DNA of 64,000 nucleotides from Gerris lacustris (lineage: Eukaryota; Arthropoda; Insecta; Hemiptera; Gerridae), in the NCBI GenBank assembly GCA_951217055.1, contig OX578281.1, forward strand, positions 61,320,043-61,384,042, in the 5' to 3' direction. Shown here piece after piece: positions 54,895 to 64,000 of this stretch (within the stretch, counting starts at the first letter, position 1; each line of letters begins with the position of its first letter). The notes under the pieces were generated by a model. The model did not search any database, had not been told where the DNA came from, and worked only from the letters and a program-made list of their open reading frames with translations. A program made the position numbers and the translations under genes.

Positions 54895-55235
54895 TTTGTT
54901 ATGATCCTGTTAGTTTGTCACTTAATAGGTAATCATTTTAATTTTAATAACTAACCTGTCAAGTGACATACTAACATAAACTTGTTAGTTGCTTCTAACT
55001 AATTTTGTACTCAGTATCATGAAAATCACACTGTTCACCATAAAGGGCCAGAGATGGCTGCACCCAACCGTTTTTTGTTTTTTTTCAAATGCCTATTGCC
55101 AATTTATGTCCCGCAGACAAACTTAGCCGACCACATATTTATAAAAGGCACTAGATGACTAACTTATACACAAAATTCTAGCTTGATGTTAGTTAGAAAC
55201 TTTTTTGCACGCTATCTTCTGGACTATTTAGAAAG
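54895..55235 (+). mobile_element. Fold-back family C, copy 4
   Basis: Palindrome arms GTTAGTTTGTCACTTAATAG (54910) / CAAGTGACATACTAAC (54959-54974), right arm ATGTCCCGCAGACAAACTTA (55107) and terminal CTAGCTTGATGTTAGTTAGA ... TCTTCTGGACTAT. This copy keeps the right side best. Confidence 0.72.
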
Positions 55236-55254
55236 TAAATAAATTTGACAATAA

Positions 55255-55360
55255 TAAGTTGGTTGTTTGGTAATTATTAATGAGTTGGTAAAAGCATAAT
55301 GTCATTTTTGTACAAAAAATGACGTGAGGACTTTATGTGCAACACTAATTTACAGATTAT
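55255..55360 (+). repeat. Family B tail fragment
   Basis: GTAAAAGCATAATGTCATTT, GACGTGAGGACTTTATGTGC and CAACACTAATT. It follows family C directly. Confidence 0.7.
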
Positions 55361-55470
55361 TTCTATCTCTCACATAATATTTGCTAGAGGATGTGTAACT
55401 AAAATGATCTAGAATACGTGATGTCAGCATAATCTATAGTTATATTTAAGATATTTTTGTTGCTTTTAGG

Positions 55471-55600
55471 GAGAGTTGCTGGTGTGGAAAGTTGCTGGTC
55501 TGGAGAGTTGCTACTGTGGAGAGTTACTGGAGTGGAGAATTGCTAGTGTGGAGAGTTGTTCCTGAGAAAAGTTGCTGTTGCCTGTGGGGAGAGTTGCTTG
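55471..55600 (+). repeat. 16-bp minisatellite
   Basis: About seven units of GAGAGTTGCTGGTGTG with substitutions. The 60-70-codon frames across it on both strands are by-products. Confidence 0.85.
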
Positions 55601-56123
55601 CATGGCCAGGCTGTTTGCAGTATCGCTCCCCAAGGACTTGTAAAACTGTGAAAGTTGAAGTGCCCCCCAGCTGAATGATGGGTGAAGCTACTGAATATTC
55701 CGAGTGTAGTCCGCTGGCGCCAGTAGCTGGACTCATCCATCACTGTACTCTACTGTCTGTCTGTCACTCCCAGTCCAGTGGTTAATCCCTCCCCAGGGAG
55801 TGAGGCAAGTCTACCATCAATCTACCCCCCCGTTCTGCCCTCTCCCTTTCACACAATTATTCCTCTCTTATACCACTGCCGTTTTAGATATTTCCTTCAA
55901 CTTAGGATATAGTCTTCATATGATAAATCGTGTTTTGTTTCAACCAATAAGAGATCATCTTAGATCCGCTCTCAAGAATTGAAAAGCTGGTTATAAATTA
56001 ATCTATATAAACACGCTATAATATTATAAGTGTTTGTAAAATAATATTTGTTATTTTCTAGGAAAAAAAACAGACTTTAACTCTTTATAAAATATTATAT
56101 TTAATGATTTGCAATTTTAATTT
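55601..56123. other. Unassigned DNA
   Basis: No gene or named repeat. Confidence 0.45.
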
Positions 56124-56334
56124 GTTACTTCTTTAGATTGTTACCCCCCTATGATTTGTTTTAGAATACAAATGACTTTTGACTAAGTCCAATGTACTTT
56201 TTGACAATGGAATATCACACTTTTGTCTTTATAAGGAGAGTATTAGTATTAAGAAAAACATTCTGTACATTTTCTTTAGATTGTTACTTCCCTCTGTTTA
56301 CTTTATAAGGGGAGTAACAATCTAAAGAAGTGCC
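56124..56334. mobile_element. hAT-like MITE, copy 2
   Basis: A 211-bp element: inverted ends GTTACTTCTTTAGATTGTTA and (minus strand) GGCACTTCTTTAGATTGTTA, flanked by a perfect 8-bp TSD TTTAATTT at 56116-56123 and 56335-56342. The interior matches 6203-6440 (GGAATATCACACTT, AAACATTCTGTACA), including a second internal TTTAGATTGTTACT box. Non-coding. Confidence 0.9.
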
Positions 56335-56377
56335 TTTAATTTAATTTTATTCGCTATAAAAACATTGGGTACAATTC

Positions 56378-56825
56378 CACGATGCAAATTTTGTTTCCGA
56401 ACAAAATTTGGCCCCATGTCGGTTAACCTGTCCAATTTTAATGAATTTTAGATTTAGATGATAAGTTATTATAATAATTAGCCCACTGTTTGGTCCCATA
56501 TTGATTTCAACCTTCTGCGCCCATTGTTTTCTCCTGCGCATGCGTCCAAACTTAATTCTATGAACACATTATTATTATCGTTAAAAATGCTCATTAGATT
56601 TTAATGAAATTTGCATGGTTTATTGAAAGTAACCCATAGATAGTTCAATATTAATTTCAACTACCAATTTATTCGATTCCCACTGATGGGAATCGAAACC
56701 ATTCTAAACAACCACATTTTCAATCCCAAGTTAAGATCACATTTTTTTTACATTCATAACAATATTCGTCTTATAATAGGACACAATGAAGCTATGTGCC
56801 ACACTATTAGACAGACTATTTTAAA
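56378..56825 (+). repeat. Family B copy, 3' two thirds
   Basis: Keeps TGGTCCCATATTGATTTCAA, CTCCTGCGCATGCG, and GAAGCTATGTGCCACACTAT at 56790-56809. About 60 bp near 56670 (CCACTGATGGGAATCGAAACC) differ from other copies and resemble a family A B box. Confidence 0.75.
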
Positions 56826-57169
56826 ACATATTGCTTATTGATATCGCTCTATTATAATTAGAAGCTATTATTTTATCAATTGAAGTAATTGTAGTTTATT
56901 CATTGTTATGATACGTTTAACATTAAATTACATTATTCTCAAAATTACGAATGGGTTCATTTTAAATATTCAGCGACGGTTTTGAGCACTAACACAATGA
57001 AGTAAACTCAGTGTAATTTGGTACCTTGGTACTTAGAAATTAGTTGGTACATAAATTACTAGAGCCCACGTAATTGTTCTTTTAAATATTTTGGCTTTAA
57101 CAAAAGAATAAATTACCTTCTTCTTCTAGCCACTAAAAGAAATAAAACAACCCACAAAAATCAGACTTT
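56826..57169. other. Unassigned DNA
   Basis: No gene or named repeat. Confidence 0.45.
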
Positions 57170-57760
57170 TATTTATAGAAAGGAAGAATCTCGACTCTAA
57201 AAGCACAAGCGATAGAAGTTGTAGTGAGGGTCGAAAAATTCTTTAGAACAAATCCCCCCCCCCCCTCATTCTAAGGTAAGGGAAATTAAAAGTCTCAAGG
57301 AAGGAGAGAAGAGTCGTATAGAGTAAAGAATTCCAGGGGGGGCCGGTTTTTAATTAAATATTGGCTCCCATCTACCTGGGATTTAGGGAGAAGTTTTCTA
57401 AAGGGGGCAATTCTAACCCATCCAGAATTCAGTTGGAAGCTTGGTAAGGGGGGATCACATGAAATCGATGGGAAGAGTTTAAGAGAGGGGGGGTTAGCAT
57501 CGAGGCCCCGTTATATTGGTAAGGCCCCCCCTTGAAAACGTTTATATGTGTGTATTCTGTTGTCTGGGTCTTTTTCTAGTTGGAAATATGGAGGAGATGT
57601 AAGGTAGAGGTTGTAGTTTAAGGTGGGCCATGTGACGTCACCAAGTAGCGTCACACTGGAAGCACTGTCACCCCCCACTCCTCACTCTAAACTCCTTATT
57701 CGCCGGGTTTTATTGCTTCACTACGACTAGGAAACACTTGACGGTAATACGACACACTAC
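57170..57760. other. GC-richer block with a CRE-type palindrome
   Basis: Purine-rich AAGGAGAG and GGGG words and C runs; no long frame. Contains the CRE at 57633-57640. It could be a regulatory island. No TATA box or start codon context is evident. Confidence 0.4.
57633..57640. promoter_or_regulatory. TGACGTCA (CRE/bZIP palindrome)
   Basis: The full 8-bp cAMP-response element TGACGTCA, followed 9 bp later by a half site GCGTCA. The flanking block is GC-richer than average. A function is inferred only from the motif. Confidence 0.4.
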
Positions 57761-58154
57761 GACTGTCTCAGGACCATTCTAACAGATCTAACTAGCTGTA
57801 ATCTTACTGATTTCTTTCTCTTCACTTGGCTTCCTCCTACTTGACTGGATTTATTTTAAATGGGAAACTCGTTTCCTTTTCGTTTTACTCGAGCATTTAA
57901 AGAATAATGTCTTGAAAAGTATAAAAGTTAAAACTAAATCAATTTACTTTGTTATTTATCGTTTAAAAAATATCTATTATTTCAAAATTTCTTTCAATTT
58001 ACTTTATTTAAAAAGCTAGTTCAAAATTATTACATTGATATAATTAAAGTTAGATATCTTCTAAGTTTCTCACGAGTTTAGCCCAATAATAATAAGAATA
58101 AGAATTTAGTATCAGGCAAATTAATGTAATGTAGTTATATAAGTGTATTCTTAT
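57761..58154. other. Unassigned AT-rich DNA
   Basis: No gene or named repeat. Confidence 0.45.
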
Positions 58155-58517
58155 GATTTGGTGGTTATAGGTGGTTATTGGTGGTTAGAGGTGGTTAGAT
58201 GTCGTAAGAGGTGGTTAGAGGTTGTTAGAGGTTGTTAGAGGTGGTTATAGGTGGTTAGAGGTGGTTAGAGGTTGTTTGAGACGTTTAGAGGTGGTTAGAT
58301 GTCATAAGAGGTGGTTGGAGGTGGTTAGAGGTGGTTAGAGGTTGTTAGAGGTGGTTATATATGGTTAGAGGTTGTTTGAGAAGGTTAGAGGTGGTTAGAT
58401 GTCGTAAGAGGTGGTTAGAGGTTGTTAGAGGTGGTTATAGATGGTTATAGGTTGTTTGAGAAGGTTAGAGGTGGTTAGATGTCGTAAGAGGTGGTTGGAG
58501 GTGGTTAGAGGTTGTTC
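58155..58517 (+). repeat. 10-bp minisatellite (GGTGGTTAGA)n with higher-order structure
   Basis: About 36 units of GGTGGTTAGA and variants (GGTTGTTAGA, GGTGGTTATA, TGTCGTAAGA). A longer word, TGTCGTAAGAGGTGGTTAGA, recurs with variants near 58200, 58308, 58399 and 58478, so blocks of about 80-110 bp have been duplicated as a whole. Confidence 0.92.
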
Positions 58518-59237
58518 GTGGAGTTAAATAAATCTATATCTATCCATCGTCGTGTTAGTGTCTGAAATAACTAACGCTGTCAGATCTGCAGTTAGCGTAG
58601 TCTCTGCTCACTTCAAACTGAAGCTCTAATACTAAACTTCTTGTAATGGTTCTTGTCTCAGAGATCTATATTATTTTAAATGTATCCATATAAATACAGT
58701 GTGTCGCTGGAAGGAGTTGCCTATACATGTAAATTCCAAAAAATTAAATTTCTAAGACAACTTACTACTCATAAAATATTTTGCTTGTTTTTAAATGTAG
58801 ATTTGAAGTATTACTTTTTTTTTCAAAATGTACTCTGTACCCAATAATTAGTATTTTATAAAATCGTACAAGAGAAATCCGGACTACATTTCGACTACTG
58901 AAGGAAACATTATTTTTTATCATTTCTTTTAGATACTATTACAAATGTCTTTTTCGCATAAAAATGTCGAAAATCTCATTGAATGAATTGAAAGTTGTGG
59001 TATTGCTTTGATAAAAAAATAAAAGGAAATCATATTCTTTAACTTTTATTTATTTATTTATTAAATAGAAGAATTATCGTTTTCAAACATTTTTTTATCT
59101 TAAGTGATTTCGACCTTAATAGCTTTCATGTTGTTTTTATCAAATTAAGTAATACCACAACTTTTAATGCACTCAACGAGACCTTTTAGTCGACCTCTCA
59201 TTCATTAGAATCAGAAAAATGAAGTTTTATCATTGAC
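58518..59237. other. Unassigned DNA
   Basis: No gene or named repeat. Confidence 0.45.
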
Positions 59238-59257
59238 GGGGGGGGGGGGGGGGGGGG
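59238..59257 (+). repeat. Run of 20 G
   Basis: An uninterrupted homopolymer. Frames crossing it on the minus strand gain a proline run. Confidence 0.95.
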
Positions 59258-59649
59258 ATGTTTGAAATTCGATTTTTGACGTATATATGTGAAATATAAA
59301 TTTGGAACATGATATCTAAAGAAAAAAAGTATAAAGAATACTTTTTTCTTGAATAGTCGAAATTTTGGGCCGGTTTCCTTTTGTATGATTTTGGAAAATT
59401 GTATTTTTTTGGTACAGGGTACATTTTGAACAAAAATTAATATTATAAATATTATATTTAAACACAAGCAGAAGATTTATGAAAAGTGACTTTTCTTCGA
59501 AAATTGTATTTTCTTTTTTAAATTTACACTTATAGGCAACTCCATTCGTGGACATATTGTATATTGCTATAAAACATATTTCAATAAATTTTATTTGTGT
59601 TACAGTTTATATCATCATTATGAAACTAGAAGACATGAATTCAGAAACT
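59258..59649. other. Unassigned AT-rich DNA
   Basis: Three overlapping minus-strand frames of 67-89 codons (59198-59555) are Lys/Phe-rich and unrecognised. Confidence 0.4.
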
Positions 59650-59865
59650 TGAAATATCACACACATCACTATTCTGCTGTTCTTGAGAACAACAGAGAAG
59701 TCACTCCTCACAGCTCTACTGCTCCTGAAAATAAAACAAGTAGAAACTGATCACCATCCTACTGCTGATGAGAAAAACAAAGCAATAGCTGCTCAATATT
59801 TCGCTGTTCCTGAGAACAACTAGGAAGTAGCTGATCATTATTCTGCTGTTCTTGAGAGCTACTGA
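59650..59865 (+). repeat. Degenerate tandem of about 44 bp
   Basis: Five units share a TTCTGCTGTTCTTGAGAACA-like core and a GAAGTAGCTGATCA-like link. Stops occur in all frames. Confidence 0.75.
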
Positions 59866-60159
59866 ATTAATGTTTTTCGAATAACCTAGGATCCTCTAAA
59901 TATGCATAATTGAAATATGCTATTAGTAAATTATGTAAGTGGTAAAACTTTAAGGAGTAATATTAAATTTAAAATTTAGCACGATTCAATAGATCTTATC
60001 TTGCCCCCAAAAAATACATTAGTTTCTTATTATAGATAATATTTCTTATAAATACGTTTTTATGTTTCTACCTGCATTATTTATACAGTGCTTTTGTTAC
60101 CAACAGCAAAATGAGTCCAAAAAGGTGTTATATTTGCGCTGAAAAACTAATAAATACGC
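59866..60159. other. Unassigned DNA
   Basis: No gene or named repeat. Confidence 0.45.
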
Positions 60160-60335
60160 CACTAAATGTAAATAAAAGTATGTTTTCTTCTCTTGTAATA
60201 CATAAATAAATGCATGTCGTTGGAAAGCTCTTTAAGAGTACAGTTATTGTTGTTATGTAACTTCATATTTTCGTCATATTTTCATTTATGAGGGGTCACT
60301 ATTGGTAAAATAGAAAAAAAAAAATAATAATAAAT
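60160..60335 (-). repeat. Single unit of the 32.7-34.7-kb tandem family
   Basis: Minus-strand CATAACAACAATAACTGTAC, TTAAAGAGCTTTCCAACGAC and GAAAATATGACGAAAATATG match the unit of the 2-kb insertion. Confidence 0.7.
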
Positions 60336-61574
60336 AAATATGGTAAGTTAAAATGCACGCTCAGCTCATATTGCAAGTATTGCATACCTAGTAGGTAATG
60401 TTCTAATTTGCACCTGAGAATTTATCTTGGATTTATCAGTTAAAACAGTTCTGTCAATCGTTATAATTGTAACTCTATCAGACTTTAACAGCGTTATCAT
60501 TATTTGGGTGATTGTGCTGTTATTTTTTAAACTATGCAATCAGTCTAATATATATTCTCTAAATCACTTAGTTAGTTATCATCAATTCAGTGAAAGTGAT
60601 TGAAAAAGTTATTTATCATTAATTGGTGGTAATTTTAACTATAAAAAGAGTCAATTTATGCTTTTTGAATTCTAATAGATATAATATTTTACGGGTTTAT
60701 TGACATTAAATTGAATCAAATCGTAGACAACCTTGAAATTAACATAAAAATTAATGAGCAAACATTAACACAATTAACGTTTATATATGTATTTTCCTTT
60801 TATTATTTTTTTAAAATTGCGTTCGTTTCTTTATGGAACTTCTTTTGGTTAATGAACATAAATTCAAAGTGCGTACAATAATTATATTCTCTTAGAATAA
60901 TAAGAACCTTTAATAAAAGAACAAATTAAGTAATAAAATATCAAAGAAATTAAAAAAAAAAAAAAAAAAAAAATTACATATGTACTTATATCGTTTTAAA
61001 GAGAAACCATTTACATAAAGTAATATTACATTACAAATTAGTTTTGAATAAGAAATCCAAGTAAAAACCATGTTAATTTCTGAGCGGTTTTATATATCCT
61101 CTGATTAAACAATCGTTGTTTTTAATTAGTAGGCTTCATTCATTAGCGTCGAAATGCAAAGGGGATATTGTATGCGTAGGCAGCAATGCGTGCTAAATAG
61201 CTCACATTCCGTTTAATATTCACCACCAATTTGTCCGGTTAAACGGGCCTTTATAATCTGATAGACTTCTTTTTGAATAATATTATTAAAACTGCCAATT
61301 CAGTTTTTGTATTGTTTTAAAGTTTTTTTTCTCTAAATTAGTTTCCGTAGCCTCGAGTAGAAGCAGTTGTTCTTCTATCAATGACGAGGAAAATTATTAG
61401 GATATGTTAAAAGAAAACCTATAATTATTACAAATGAACCTTAAAAACGAGTACTCACTTAGAAATTATGTAAAATAAAATCTTTATTATTTCTTAGAAA
61501 AAAAAAATCTGGCTTACTTATGTAATTAAAAATAATAATTCAACTCCCACGTGAAAGGGAAACAATTCTATAGC
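60336..61574. other. Unassigned, very AT-rich DNA
   Basis: An A run at 60952-60972. No gene or named repeat. Confidence 0.45.
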
Positions 61575-62175
61575 CCCCTGCACACGGGGACAATTGTGGC
61601 GTCCAGCACTGGCCGCCATTGTAGTGTACGGACAGTACGCTATCACACGAGGACAGGTTTGGCTTCCAATACTGGCAGCCATTGCCAGTGTGTTTTTAGC
61701 GTCTGTAAGTGCAACATCGTCTAGAAAATGGAGGTGGTTGATGAAGAATATGAGGAAGCTGTTGATGAGGTTGTAAGTGAAGTAGTTGGAGAAGTTACAT
61801 ATTTTAAGTGCAGAACTGAAAGAAATTTTGAACAAGAATAGGTCGTGTTGGGTTAAGGACTGGATGGGTCATTTTATCACGGGTAACAATCACAGACACT
61901 TCTTAACACTACTAAAATCAAACAAACAATAAAATAGTTCTTTCCTCTTCGGAGTATGACGCTCTTGTGGCTGCCAGTAACTAAATGCAACGTCTACTAA
62001 TGGCTTCCATTAGGTCACGTGACCCGGCTACTGGACCACAAGCGGCCACTAAAGACAAATATGTTTGACTTTTGTGGCGGCTAGTATTTTGCAGGAGTTA
62101 GGGGACGTTGCAGCAAGAGTGACCCCATCACGAGTGCTAGTTGACGCCACTATTGTCCCTGTGTCCAGCCTGGTT
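61575..62175 (+). mobile_element. PIF/Harbinger-like element, internally deleted
   Basis: The left end CACACGGGGACAATTGTGGC (61581) and the right end, on the minus strand, GACACAGGGACAATAGTGGC are inverted copies. Extra internal copies of the CACACGxGGACA/GGCxxCCA words follow on both sides. A transposase N-terminal remnant lies inside. A TATA-like duplication may flank the element (CTATA before, TATAA after), which is not decisive. Confidence 0.6.
61728..61932 (+). pseudogene. PIF/Harbinger-like transposase N-terminal remnant
   Basis: From ATG at 61728 the frame reads MEVVDEEYEEAVDEVVSEVV and ends TERNFEQE at TAG (61839-61841). A one-base shift continues KNRSCWVKDWMGHFITGNNH then RHFLTLLKSN to TAA at 61930-61932. 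PIF/Harbinger nucleases start with a variable acidic part, then RRRWWVRPWxxxR-type and a TLxxEL-type helix. CWVKDWMGHF plus HFLTLLKSN fits that layout. The DDE domain is absent. The match is short, so this is moderate evidence only. Confidence 0.5.
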
Positions 62176-63440
62176 ATAATGACACAGAAGAATACTTGTT
62201 TTCTCCATTTCATCGAAAAACATTGAATCAACATATCGACATTTTAATGTTTTTCCATGAAGTGTAGGAAATCAGTATACATTTGTCTAATTGATATATA
62301 GATGGATCTGGTGTGAAATTTTGAAACATTAATCCATTTTGATTCCCATTTGATCCGCTAGGAGCTCTGATATCATTTTATATAAAATTTAGAACTTTTA
62401 TCGGCGAAATACATTACTAAAATGAATACAAGTGAACACCAATCAACTTCCTATTATATTCTAACTTCCTTGCACATATTTAGGGGCGTCAAATTGTGCA
62501 TGTCTTTAATTGAAACTTCAGCGCGCCTGTTGTCAAAATATTGTACTATTAATGAAATCGCAATTTCCTGGCACGTTATTTAAACCGGTCATATTATTTA
62601 TGTTTTTTTTTTTTTTTGCGAAACGTAAATTTCTTCAGTACCCCAATGCCAAATCATATCTGTGATTAAAAGAAGCCTATTATATTTATTCTGAAACTTT
62701 CAGATAACGAATATCACGGCTATATTATTATCTTACATTGCCTACTATCAAATAAATTAGCAACAACTCCAAATAGTGACAAATGTTATATTTATTAGCA
62801 TAATGTCCACTATCTGGAAGTTTTTCCCGGCATCTAATCATTTGCGATTAATGATATATTCTCAGGAAATAGATTTTATCTACTCACGCCAGCAAAATTA
62901 GGCATTGTTGTACTGTTTTCAATCTGCAAAATGTCATTTTTCTTGATTCTTTTGTTACAAGTCAAAGAAACACGCAGTAAAATAACAAAGTGTCAGCAAA
63001 AGTTCAAAGTGTCAGCAAACCAACAAACAGGCTGCCAAATTTTAGGAAAAAGTTACTACATCTCAGGTTATGAACTCTCCCACATTGTTCATTTTGTATA
63101 TTTAAGCGCAATATTCTGCTAAATATTTATACGGTTCTTGAAAATACCTTTAACAATTATAATAATAAAACTAATATTATTATTTTACAGTGATTATTTT
63201 TTAAAAAAAATCGCTAAAAATTGAGATAAAAAACAGCTGTTAGTAAAAAAAGTGGCAACATTGATTGTTTTGTTTTAACTTTCGAGTCATTACACTTACT
63301 CAAACTTTCGAGTCATCAATTCGATTGTTACAACTTTCATTGGTTTAAATCTTTTATCGATCAAAAAAAGATAATTTAATAGTTTTCTGTTATTATTTTG
63401 ATAAATTTTTTAATTAGGTTTTTGAAGTTTTAATAAAAAT
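62176..63440. other. Unassigned AT-rich DNA
   Basis: A direct repeat ACTTTCGAGTCAT occurs at 63279 and 63305, just upstream of the Crypton-like exon. The 63-codon frame at 62931-63122 is unrecognised. Confidence 0.4.
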
Positions 63441-63549
63441 ATGGATGATAATGTTGTGCAAGACGTTGAAGACTTGTTTGATAACACGGCACCCGAAATT
63501 GCAAATATTGCAACATCATACAAGGAAAGTTTATTGCCCTCTAAATCAG
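63441..63549 (+). pseudogene. Crypton-like first exon, copy D (divergent)
   Basis: ATG at 63441 in a good AAAAATATGG context gives MDDNVVQDVEDLFDNTAPEI, then ANIATSYKESLLPSKSG. It is laid out like copy C (acidic start, NTxPEI, then LLPSKS where C has ISSLSKEKYE). TCAG/GTACTA at 63549/63550 is a usable splice donor right after LLPSKS. Tyrosine-recombinase-like insect proteins, as I recall them, start in a similar way. If real, downstream exons should lie beyond 63.6 kb, but a family A fragment follows at 63660 and none is visible. It could be a live first exon or a dead fragment. Confidence 0.4.
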
Positions 63550-63659
63550 GTACTAAAATCTTTGGTGTAATTTTTCTGCCGTTAGTAGATACAATATTGT
63601 ATGTAACAATGCAGCAAGGGAAACATTCCTGACTCGTTTAAAGATTACCTGCCGAGGTT

Positions 63660-63765
63660 ACACCTCGGCAGTTCCAGTCCTCGGCAGTTTCCACTTATAT
63701 AGTTAAATTCGTATATAAGTGGACTATATTACAAAATTGTCAAATAAACATCGTCGAAAAAGTAG
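63660..63765 (-). repeat. Family A fragment
   Basis: GTTAAATTCGTATATAAGTG, GGACTATATTACAAAATTGT and CATCGTCG match the family A core on the minus strand. A CCGAGG/CCTCGG hairpin precedes it (63651-63668). Confidence 0.6.
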
Positions 63766-63823
63766 AAGAGTAATAATAAAAGTAGAGAAATAATATTTAA
63801 TTTAAATTATTTTTGCTTCTGAG

Positions 63824-64000
63824 CTTACCGAAGATAACGGAAGCTATGTGATCGTTCTGAAGAATGAAAGTAGTTTTATGTCTCCGATTTCAAAAATTCC
63901 AAGACAGGAATCAGTTTCAGACATATATGGGAACATGTTTGTCTGTCGGTCTGTGGCTCAATTTTCTCAACATATTTTAAAAACCACTCGTTCGATTAAT
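63824..64000 (+). repeat. Family B copy, cut by the window end
   Basis: Starts with the extension seen at 36.1 kb (AACGGAAGCTATGTGATCGT) and runs through GGGAACATGTTTGTCTGTCG and AAACCACTCGTTCGATT to the last base. Confidence 0.8.

Overview
The window is AT-rich eukaryotic DNA, most likely from an insect. The support is a mix of mariner, piggyBac, hAT-like, PIF/Harbinger-like, Penelope-like, Ty3/gypsy and Ty1/copia remnants, tRNA-derived SINEs, and several interspersed families with the CTGTCTGTC / GACGAAATTT style of filler common in insect genomes. I could not identify the species. No host protein-coding gene is supported: the open reading frames are short, mostly fall in repeats, and show no host family I recognise. 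I read it as an intergenic or intronic repeat-dense region.

Layout. 0-6 kb: copies of interspersed family A (about 550 bp, with a pol III B-box-like core), a tRNA-derived SINE and purine/pyrimidine-biased DNA. 6-12 kb: a hAT-like MITE with target-site duplications (TSDs), a host repeat (family D) hit twice by fold-back SINEs, a Crypton-like 5' fragment, and twin MITEs built from iterated CCAAGT/ACTTGG words. 12-20 kb: family B copies, a Penelope-like GIY-YIG remnant followed by a 116-bp tandem and a hammerhead-like motif, and a 24-bp minisatellite. 21-28 kb: a second Crypton-like fragment, a 1,034-bp piggyBac element with TTAA ends inside a family B copy, and adjoining gypsy and copia pseudogenes. 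28-35 kb: a GC-richer block, a 53-58-bp tandem, a third Crypton-like fragment, and a 2-kb tandem-rich insertion splitting a family A copy. 36-42 kb: two GC-richer blocks, 40-bp and 42-bp satellites, a deleted mariner, and a second 40-bp satellite with a palindrome in each monomer. 42-45 kb: two more fold-back SINEs nested in family A. 46-57 kb: several MITEs, four with convincing 8-bp or inverted termini, and a SINE with a 14-bp TSD inside a long-inverted-repeat element. 57-64 kb: a CRE-bearing GC-richer block, a 10-bp minisatellite, a PIF/Harbinger remnant and a Crypton-like first exon.

The features do not form a pathway. Their relation is stratigraphic: families A, B and D are older substrate, and piggyBac, SINEs, hAT-like elements and the tandem-rich element inserted into them. 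The strongest candidate for something undescribed is the fold-back SINE family (8.5-9.3, 42.6 and 44.2-44.6 kb), whose tRNA-like heads are joined head to head so that a transcript would form long hairpins. The CCAAGT-palindrome MITEs (11.0-11.9 kb) come next. Family names A-E and S are labels used only here. Boundaries were read by eye and may be off by tens of bases unless a TSD is given.
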